A program made the translations under genes and the position numbers. The notes under the pieces are model-generated. The model saw only the letters and a program-made list of their open reading frames with translations, made no database searches and was not told where the DNA came from. Shown piece after piece: positions 48,776-55,389 of a stretch of 64,000 nt of DNA. This DNA is from an uncultured Saprospiraceae bacterium (lineage in GTDB: Bacteria; Bacteroidota; Bacteroidia; Chitinophagales; Saprospiraceae), in NCBI GenBank assembly GCA_938015595.1, contig CALLPI010000008.1, positions 62,001 through 126,000 on the forward strand, in the 5' to 3' direction. Positions within the stretch are counted from its first letter, which is position 1, and every line of letters begins with the position of its first letter.

Positions 48776-50233
48776 TCAGGCCGGCTGCTTGTCGAGGCAT
48801 TCTTCTAGAAGCCAGAATTTATTAATCACGTTTTCGGTATTCTCTATTTTGGCTGCCAAGGCCTGGAGTTTTTCTTGCAGGACTTTTCTGGGAAAGGCAC
48901 TGGCATGGTGCTTCAGTTGCACTAGTTGCTTGGCAAAACGCAGGAAGTTGGTGTAACTTCTCTTTTGGTCGGAGGTGATTTTTTGGTTGCGAATAACGTA
49001 AATTCTGAAAGTTTCAATGAGGCTAAGGAGAGCCTCGGTATCGTGCTGAGCGTAGTAGGTGCGCAACAGCAGGAAGTTAGAGTTGAGGTGGTACTTGACA
49101 TCGGTGAATTGCACCTGCAGCAAGGTGCGCAGGGTTTCAGCATAAAGTTTTTTGTGGTAGTAAAAGTAGGCCAGGTTATAGGCAAATGCGTTGTCGCGTT
49201 GGTGAGCGGGTATATAATCCTTGTAATGGTGTAGGAAGTTTTCAGTCCATTCAAAAGCTTTGAGGCTGCATCCCAGGGTAGCAATATTCTTGTAGTCCCA
49301 TTCAGAAAGGATATTATTTTTAAGTAACATGCCGGATTCCAGCCCTTTTTTGTACAGGTCGAAGAGTTCGTGCTGGTAGCTGCTGTCGCCCTGGTTGATG
49401 CGTCGGATGCAGTAATTGTAGGCAAAGGTGTAGAGATCGCTGCCTTCGCGCTTGGGCATCACACTCATGTAGTGGGTCAGGAAGTACTTCATCTCCTGGT
49501 AGTGGGAAGCCTCGTTTTCTTCGCGTAGGCTCATAAGTATAGTATAGTACATTCGGATGCCGAGATCGTCCTGGAAAAGTGCCCACTGCTGTCGGATGTA
49601 TTGCAGCAACTCCTCCAGGAACCCCAGGTCGTAGTGTGAGTTGAGCAACATCATGTTGGCAGTGAGGTGGCAAGAATTGCGCAGTTTTTCCACGATGTAG
49701 TAGCGGTCCAGGTGGTCGTTCATGCGCTGGAGGGCTTCCGATTCTGAGCGATCCACGAAATCGCTACCATAGTAGCCAATCAGGTAGTTCATTTTGAAGT
49801 TGGCATAGTGGTACTGGCCGTCGGCGAAGGGTTTCTGCGCCAATTGCTTGTCCAACTGCTTAGCCCGGTTGAGCATCAGGTCGAAGCGGGCATTCTCGAA
49901 AGCGGCCTCCAGCGTGAGCAGTTGCTCCACTATGGGCTGTTGCTCTACGTGCTCAAAGGCCAGAAATCGGTGAAACTGCTTTTTGAGATAGGACATGACG
50001 TTGTGAAGCCTCTGCTCGTCGTAAGCACTGCCGGGAAACAAAGTTGCATACAGCTGGCGCTTGTCGGGGAGTTCTTCACTGGGCTCCTGAGCCAGGTGCG
50101 CCAGAATAATGTCCAGCAATTGGGAGGTTTTCTCATGCTGATTGAAGTAGGCCGAGTGCACAAACTGGCGAAATCGCTCCCTGCTGCGCGGAGAAAGCTC
50201 TTTTATGTAATTTACTATACGGCTTTGCGTCAT
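48776..50233 (-). CDS. Helical-repeat protein, paralogue of the gene at 10600-12108
   Basis: The 485-residue protein is almost wholly helical with TPR-like pairs (FEWTENFLHHYKDYIPAHQR; LAYFYYHKKLYAETLRTLL), without signal peptide or membrane segments. The start IVNYIKELSPRSRERFRQFV parallels the N-terminus of the product at 10600. The C-terminus is a short coiled region (EKLQALAAKIENTENVINKF). Families like this are widespread in Bacteroidota and, to my knowledge, uncharacterised. It is flanked by the giant adhesin downstream and a divergent candidate RNA upstream. A TATCTTTG box precedes it. Confidence 0.8.
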   Translation of the reverse strand: MTQSRIVNYIKELSPRSRERFRQFVHSAYFNQHEKTSQLLDIILAHLAQEPSEELPDKRQLYATLFPGSAYDEQRLHNVMSYLKKQFHRFLAFEHVEQQPIVEQLLTLEAAFENARFDLMLNRAKQLDKQLAQKPFADGQYHYANFKMNYLIGYYGSDFVDRSESEALQRMNDHLDRYYIVEKLRNSCHLTANMMLLNSHYDLGFLEELLQYIRQQWALFQDDLGIRMYYTILMSLREENEASHYQEMKYFLTHYMSVMPKREGSDLYTFAYNYCIRRINQGDSSYQHELFDLYKKGLESGMLLKNNILSEWDYKNIATLGCSLKAFEWTENFLHHYKDYIPAHQRDNAFAYNLAYFYYHKKLYAETLRTLLQVQFTDVKYHLNSNFLLLRTYYAQHDTEALLSLIETFRIYVIRNQKITSDQKRSYTNFLRFAKQLVQLKHHASAFPRKVLQEKLQALAAKIENTENVINKFWLLEECLDKQPA

Positions 50234-50267
50234 GTGAATAGTGGTTCAAAATGCAGAAAACGCACCT

Positions 50268-50275
50268 CAAAGATA
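50268..50275 (-). promoter_or_regulatory. -7 box TATCTTTG for the helical-repeat gene
   Basis: TATCTTTG on the minus strand ends 34 bases before the ATG at 50233. Confidence 0.5.
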
Positions 50276-50389
50276 TAGCAATCATTTTGTTTTCAGGCTG
50301 TTGTTTTTTTTGCAATAAGTAAAATAAATTGCAGAAACTTTGAAAAATGTACTTCTCTTGCTTGAAATACTGGTGCACTTTTGTATCGT

Positions 50390-50600
50390 CACTCACAATG
50401 AAACACTATAGCAACAAATTTACGCAACTCGCTAATAACAACAAGTTATAATTCCTTGAAAAACACTTCTTCCAGCACACCCTTCAATTATGTTGGAAGA
50501 AGCTGCGCGAAGCAGACATTTATCCCCCTCTGCTTAAAAGAATTATAATCTCATGAGTGCGTTGGAAAGGGTATCGCAGCAATGTGGTACCCTTTTTTGT
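50390..50600 (+). ncRNA. Candidate structured RNA with closing stem, two hairpins and terminator
   Basis: No ORF is present. TTATAATTC (50446-50454) pairs perfectly with GAATTATAA (50540-50548), closing a loop. Inside it are CTTCTTCCA/TGGAAGAAG (50466-50474/50494-50502) and GCAGA/TCTGC (50512-50516/50529-50533). An intrinsic terminator ends the unit. A weak -7 box, CACTTTTG (50376-50383), would start transcription near 50390. The three-way arrangement and length of about 210 bases suggest a trans-acting RNA. No known class was recognised; a 6S-like rod was considered but not supported. Confidence 0.5.
50566..50600 (+). terminator. Intrinsic terminator of the candidate RNA
   Basis: AAAGGGTA (50566-50573) and TACCCTTT (50588-50595) form an 8-bp stem followed by TTTGTTTTG. 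Confidence 0.75.
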
Positions 50601-50680
50601 TTTGCCTAAGATGGAGAATGTGTAGCCAACCTGGCTGATGCCGCCGGCCATCCCTCGTATTATCTGTTGGGTATAATTTG

Positions 50681-51187
50681 TCAGTGCTGATGCCCGCCCA
50701 GACCGTGCACGTGGCCGTGCTCGATCTCCTCGGCAGTAGCCGCCCGTACAGATTCAATCTGGCCAGTGAAGTAGAGGTCTATACCAGCCATAGGGTGGTT
50801 AAAGTCCATGATTACGCTGTCATTACGTACTTCTTCTACGGTGCCGTACAGTAGGTTGCCTTCTTCGTCGCGCAGGGGAATCATCTGCCCGGGCTTAAGC
50901 AGTTCATGGTCTAATTGCCCTTCGTGCATGAAGATGGAAATAGGCAGTGCCACTACTGCTTCTTCCTCGTATGGGCCGTACGCATCGGTATGCAAAATGC
51001 CAAACGCAAAGTGATCGCCGGCAGATTTGCCCTCCAGTTTGGCTTCAAATTCGGGGATCATTTGCCCTGCACCAAAAAGGAAGGTCAGTGGTTCGCCTTC
51101 TTGTGTTTGCTCAATGAGTTGGCCATTGGCATCATCTTCTTGCAGCTTGTAGTGAAGTGACACCACGGTGTGCTGATCAATTACCAT
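50681..51187 (-). CDS. slyD: FKBP-type peptidyl-prolyl isomerase SlyD
   Basis: The 168-residue protein has the split FKBP domain (VVSLHYKLQEDD, EPLTFLFGAGQMIPEFEAKL, AFGILHTDAYGPY) with the insert-in-flap domain (residues about 70-130). It ends in a His-rich tail (HGHVHGLGGHQH) that can bind nickel or other metals. SlyD assists folding and, in many bacteria, nickel delivery to hydrogenase. No hydrogenase is visible here. The frame is open to 51271, but the ATG at 51187 gives the standard start MVIDQHTVVSLHY. Confidence 0.93.
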   Translation of the reverse strand: MVIDQHTVVSLHYKLQEDDANGQLIEQTQEGEPLTFLFGAGQMIPEFEAKLEGKSAGDHFAFGILHTDAYGPYEEEAVVALPISIFMHEGQLDHELLKPGQMIPLRDEEGNLLYGTVEEVRNDSVIMDFNHPMAGIDLYFTGQIESVRAATAEEIEHGHVHGLGGHQH

Positions 51188-51389
51188 GTGGATATTTATA
51201 CAAAGTGATGAAAAAGAACTAGAAGCCGACGTGCCAAGCCAAGCTCGAAGCACGCCCTTCCAAGATAGCAACGAAGGTACGACAATTCCTTAACTCAGAT
51301 GCTTTTTTCTGCGATGTTTGGATATCTTTTGCAACATCCTGCTCCTTTTTTTGTTTCGCTTTTTTATTTATCAACCAATTTTTCAGACC

Positions 51390-52961
51390 ATGCCAAACAG
51401 CCACAATCATGCGCCCTGTACGGCTCGGGCCGGCATTGATGATCTTACTGTCTACATCCCCAGGCTTTATTTGCCCATTACCGAGCTGGCTAAGGTCAGA
51501 AACATAGCGCCTGAAAAACTCCAGCAGGGGCTAGGATTGATAGATATGGCTCTGGCCGACGTCCACGAGGATGCTGCCACCATGGCTGCCAATGCCGTGC
51601 GCCAACTCATAGATCAGAACAACCTGGACCCGCGCCGTATCGGACGCCTGTATCTCGGCACCGAAAGTGCGCTGGATGGCGCCAAACCCACGGCTACCTA
51701 CATTCTGGAAATGTTGCGCCGCCACTATCGAGACACCTACGGCCCAGATTGCTTCCTGCATTGCGACGTGGTGGATCTCACCTTTGCTTGCGTGGGGGCA
51801 GTGGACGCCCTGCACAATACCCTCGACTGGGTGCGCCATGACCCCGAGCGCATCGGTATCATTGTAGCCTCTGACATTGCTAAATACGAACTTGGCTCTA
51901 CCGGCGAATATACTCAGGGCGCTGGTGCCATGGCGTTGCTCATCAAGCACCAACCCCGCCTCATGGCCATTGATGATGTCTGGGGTGTGGGCACGCGCAG
52001 CGTACACGATTTCTTCAAGCCCAAAAAACACATCTCCAAAATCCAAATAGTGGAGGAAGTGCTCCGCCTAGTGGGCATCCAACACCTGGAAGCAGAAGTA
52101 GTGCTGGCTCAAGTGCCCGACACCTTGGAAACTCACGGTATCCTGGACGACAATGACGATGCACTCACCATCCGCAAAGATACGCCCACCTTTGACGGCC
52201 CTTACTCCAACTGGTGCTACCAAAACCGCATCCGCGAGGCTTATCTGCACTTTCGCGCCCAGATGGAAGCCCAAGGCCGCCTCCGCGCTGATGCCACCCT
52301 CCTCAACCATTGGCGTCGTCTTATTTTCCACCTGCCTTATGCCTACCACGGCAAGCGCATCTTTTCTGAAATTTTTATGCTCGAGCTTCAGCGCACCGGC
52401 CAGTGGTCTGACTGGGCGCGGGCACACCAACTTCAGGAGCCTGATCCGTCCAATTTTGAGAACGAGAATGCTTACCAAAAAGCCTACGAGGAGTTTTTGC
52501 GCCTGATTACCAAAACGCCTGACTACAATGCTATAGTGAAAACTCATATAGAACCCTCACACTGGGCATCCGGACACGTAGGCAATGTATATTCCTGCTC
52601 TATTTTCCTGGCCCTGGCCTCTACCCTGGAGTTGGCCACCCGCCAAGAGGAGGACTTACAAGGCCAGTCCTTTGGCTTCATTGGCTACGGTAGCGGCTCC
52701 AAGAGCAAGGTGTTTGAGGGTGTTTTGCAGCCCCAATGGCGCGAAATCGCCGCTGGTATCGGCCTACAGAAGCAACTCGATCGCAGAACAGCCGTGGACT
52801 ATGCCACCTACGAACGCCTGCACCGCGGGCGTCAGTTGCATAGCGTCTTGCCACCTGACCAAGAGTTCGCACTGCACCACGTCACCGCACAGGGCAATAA
52901 AACGGGCGCCAGATACTACCATTTTGTAAAAGCTATGCTGGCCCAGGCCGTTGAAGCCTGA
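51390..52961 (+). CDS. Hydroxymethylglutaryl-CoA synthase-like enzyme
   Basis: The 523-residue thiolase-fold protein condenses acetyl-CoA with a 3-ketoacyl-CoA or carrier-bound thioester. The general base Glu92 (LYLGTESALDG) and nucleophile Cys134 (VDLTFACVGAVDAL) are in place, as are VASDIAKYELGSTGEYTQGAGA and a C-terminal IGYGSGSKSKVFEG. Where several characterised bacterial HMG-CoA synthases have an FHxP motif with the third catalytic residue, this one reads FDGPYSNWCY. The protein is about 130 residues longer than the usual bacterial form, with an insertion around NENAYQKAYEEFLRL. It may serve mevalonate-type isoprenoid synthesis; a beta-branching or other role remains possible. The start is ATG at 51390. 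Confidence 0.82.
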   Translation: MPNSHNHAPCTARAGIDDLTVYIPRLYLPITELAKVRNIAPEKLQQGLGLIDMALADVHEDAATMAANAVRQLIDQNNLDPRRIGRLYLGTESALDGAKPTATYILEMLRRHYRDTYGPDCFLHCDVVDLTFACVGAVDALHNTLDWVRHDPERIGIIVASDIAKYELGSTGEYTQGAGAMALLIKHQPRLMAIDDVWGVGTRSVHDFFKPKKHISKIQIVEEVLRLVGIQHLEAEVVLAQVPDTLETHGILDDNDDALTIRKDTPTFDGPYSNWCYQNRIREAYLHFRAQMEAQGRLRADATLLNHWRRLIFHLPYAYHGKRIFSEIFMLELQRTGQWSDWARAHQLQEPDPSNFENENAYQKAYEEFLRLITKTPDYNAIVKTHIEPSHWASGHVGNVYSCSIFLALASTLELATRQEEDLQGQSFGFIGYGSGSKSKVFEGVLQPQWREIAAGIGLQKQLDRRTAVDYATYERLHRGRQLHSVLPPDQEFALHHVTAQGNKTGARYYHFVKAMLAQAVEA

Positions 52962-53009
52962 GTGCAAGGCTTCCTGAAATGCAGTAACACATTTTCCAAT
53001 TTCCTTTGC

Positions 53010-53017
53010 TACCTTCG
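53010..53017 (+). promoter_or_regulatory. Variant -7 box TACCTTCG before the nucleotidyltransferase
   Basis: TACCTTCG lies 26 bases before the ATG at 53044 and differs from TAnnTTTG only at the seventh base. A similar TATTTTCG occurs at 61475-61482. Confidence 0.35.
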
Positions 53018-53043
53018 CCGCTACGCTCTAAAACAGGATTCCT

Positions 53044-53964
53044 ATGCAACCCACACTTTTGGTGCTGGCAGCCGGCATTGGCAGCCGCTATGGTGGCCTC
53101 AAGCAAGTAGCTGGTATTGGTCCAGGCGGCGAAGCCATCATGGAATACGCCGTGTACGATGCCATTCAGGCAGGCTTTGGCAAGGTAGTATTTGTTATTC
53201 GCCATGCCATTGAGGAAGAGTTTAAGTCCCGATTTTCTGGCAAGTTTGATGATTTCATTGCCGTGGAATACGTCTTCCAGGAACACGACAGCCCAGTGAA
53301 TGGCATCACACAGTGGCCTCCGCGCGAAAAACCCTGGGGCACTGGCCATGCCATGCTTATGGCGCGCCATGCCATACAAGAACCCTTCGCCGTGGTAAAT
53401 GCCGACGACTATTACGGCGCCGATGCCCTGCGCAGTATGGGGGAGTTTCTCCGGCATTCCTGCACCCCCACCCAACTGGCTATGGTAGGCTACCTACTGA
53501 AAAATACCCTATCGGAGCACGGTGCAGTCTCGCGTGGCGTCTGCGAGGTAGATGCCAATGGCCGTTTGCTTAGTGTAACTGAAAAGCACAAGATCAGACG
53601 CGACGCCGAAGGAATTATGTACACCGACGAGCACGGCGCCAGCCGCCCTCTCTCGGGCGATGCAGTAGTATCCATGAACCTTTGGGGCTTTCCGGCTACC
53701 ATATTCGAGGAAGTAGAGCGCCTGTTTGTGGCTTTTTTTCAGGCCAATGCGCACTTGCCTCGCGCTGAGTTTTACATCCCCTCCGTAGTCAACCAGTTGC
53801 TACATGAAGGCAAAGTTAACGTAATGGTGCTGCCCAGCCACAACCAATGGTACGGCGTCACCTACCAGGAAGACAAGGCCATTACCGAGCGTGCCTTTGC
53901 AGAAATGGCTCGCCAGGGCAAGTACCCGGTGCCTCTATGGAGCAAAATACCGCCAAAAGCTTAG
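53044..53964 (+). CDS. Sugar-1-phosphate nucleotidyltransferase-like protein
   Basis: The 306-residue protein begins with LVLAAGIGSRYGGLKQ, the nucleotide-binding signature of NTP-transferases. VNADDYYGADAL, with the metal-binding Asp pair, and a C-terminal GVTYQEDKAITE follow. It lacks the left-handed beta-helix of GlmU. Its stop is nine bases from the next start, a small-molecule kinase, and the pair appears designed to phosphorylate a sugar and then activate it as a nucleotide sugar. The substrate is not known; N-acetylhexosamine salvage is a plausible analogue. Confidence 0.8.
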   Translation: MQPTLLVLAAGIGSRYGGLKQVAGIGPGGEAIMEYAVYDAIQAGFGKVVFVIRHAIEEEFKSRFSGKFDDFIAVEYVFQEHDSPVNGITQWPPREKPWGTGHAMLMARHAIQEPFAVVNADDYYGADALRSMGEFLRHSCTPTQLAMVGYLLKNTLSEHGAVSRGVCEVDANGRLLSVTEKHKIRRDAEGIMYTDEHGASRPLSGDAVVSMNLWGFPATIFEEVERLFVAFFQANAHLPRAEFYIPSVVNQLLHEGKVNVMVLPSHNQWYGVTYQEDKAITERAFAEMARQGKYPVPLWSKIPPKA

Positions 53965-53973
53965 CCTTTCAGT

Positions 53974-55053
53974 ATGCTTACTTCAGAATGGACTGATGGC
54001 TTGCATTGCGCTCTAGAGGCAGCCCAGGTCTTTTTGGGGGGCGTGGCTATTGATGTTGTTCCGTTAGGTAGCGGCCACATTCACCGTACGTACAAGATAA
54101 GCAGCCTGGGAGGGAGTTTTCTGCTTCAGCAGTTCAATACCCGGGTTTTTGACAGGCCGGAGCAAGTGATGGCTAATATTATGAAGGTGCACCGCCATCT
54201 GTACTATGAGAAGGGTATGCAACCAGTGCTTACACCAGTAGGTCTTTCATCGGGCGAGGCGTTCTGGACGGATACCTCGGGGCAGCTCTGGCGCATGTTC
54301 GAGTTCATAGAAGGCGGGTACGTTCCGGAAGTAGTACAAACCCCACAGCAAGCCTACTTGATTGGTCGGGCTTTCGGGGCATTTGCTGAAGCGCTAGCCG
54401 ACTTCGACCCTACACAGCTTCATGAGGTCATTCCTGGCTTTCACGACAGCCTGGCTCGTTGGCACGCCTTTCAGCAAGTGCTGGCCAAAGACCCACTCGG
54501 CAGGGCGGCTTCCGCCGGGGAGGAAACTGACGCCTTGCAGCGGCAGTGTCATTTGTTTAAAACTATAGCTGCGCTGGGCTTACCGCAGCGCGTGACGCAC
54601 AACGATGCCAAAGCTGGCAATGTATTGTTGCGTACAGACGGCAGTGATTTTCTGGCTGTGGTAGACTGGGATACCATCATGCCTGGCTATGTGTTGGCCG
54701 ATTTTGGCGACCTCGTGCGCAGCATTGTGTCACCTGTAGCAGAAGATGACCCCCGCATAGAGCAAGTCCAAGTGCGCCTGCACTTCTTCGAGGCGCTTTG
54801 TCAGGGCTTTCTCTCAGAAGCTCACCGTATTATCACGCCAAACGAGCACCGACATCTCGTGCTGGGTGCACAGTGGATAACGATAGAACAGGCCATGCGC
54901 TTTCTGCTCGACTACTTGGCTGGTGACATGTATTACGCTGCCCAATACGAGGAGCATAACCTAAATAGGGCGCGTAATCAACTGGCGCTGGCAGAAGCCA
55001 TACAACGGCATGCTGAGGAGATGCAACACATAGCTATGGCTGCACCTTGCTGA
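53974..55053 (+). CDS. APH-fold sugar or amino-sugar kinase
   Basis: The 359-residue protein has the aminoglycoside-phosphotransferase fold: an N-lobe with PLGSGHIHRTYKI and FLLQQFNTRVF, and a C-lobe with the catalytic loop THNDAKAGNVLL and the metal site VVDWDTIMPGYVLADFGDL. The NahK-type N-acetylhexosamine 1-kinases and homoserine kinases share this pattern. Adjacency to a nucleotidyltransferase favours a sugar 1-kinase over antibiotic resistance. It starts nine bases after the upstream stop and is followed by repeat copy C. Confidence 0.8.
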   Translation: MLTSEWTDGLHCALEAAQVFLGGVAIDVVPLGSGHIHRTYKISSLGGSFLLQQFNTRVFDRPEQVMANIMKVHRHLYYEKGMQPVLTPVGLSSGEAFWTDTSGQLWRMFEFIEGGYVPEVVQTPQQAYLIGRAFGAFAEALADFDPTQLHEVIPGFHDSLARWHAFQQVLAKDPLGRAASAGEETDALQRQCHLFKTIAALGLPQRVTHNDAKAGNVLLRTDGSDFLAVVDWDTIMPGYVLADFGDLVRSIVSPVAEDDPRIEQVQVRLHFFEALCQGFLSEAHRIITPNEHRHLVLGAQWITIEQAMRFLLDYLAGDMYYAAQYEEHNLNRARNQLALAEAIQRHAEEMQHIAMAAPC

Positions 55054-55058
55054 GATAT

Positions 55059-55112
55059 TTGACTCGCCAAGTTTTGTGCGCAATATCTGTAGATCATGCA
55101 CAAAACCTGGCG
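55059..55112 (-). repeat. Dispersed imperfect palindrome, copy C (inverted)
   Basis: GACTCGCCAAGTTTTGTGCG and ATGCACAAAACCTGGCG form the arms. On the minus strand this matches copies A and B in arms and GGCGAGTCAAA tail. It begins six bases after the kinase stop. The rest of 55113-55389 shows no other recognisable feature. Confidence 0.7.
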
Positions 55113-55389
55113 TAACCCTCTGCGCCCACGCAATTTTACCTTTCGATACGCTTAGAAATCCCAGAGCTTCTATCAGAGCGTATGTGCTTTGAAGATCCGC
55201 GCTCCAACGCGCAGAGATTCGCCCGGAAGCCTGCAGGGGTAATCGAGCCATCCCTGGGGCGACTACTTGGTCGGCCTACTGTCAAAACAAGGCTGTGCAA
55301 AAATGCGTTAAAGCACTATGTCTCGGTGCAACGATACTTGCGCCGAACCCGTGTCTTTCAAAGCACCTGTCATGCAAAGTGTTTCGCCT

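Noticed and set aside
53974-55053. Antibiotic-resistance aminoglycoside phosphotransferase
   Set aside because: The fold matches, but the neighbouring nucleotidyltransferase and the general sequence pattern suit a metabolic sugar kinase better.
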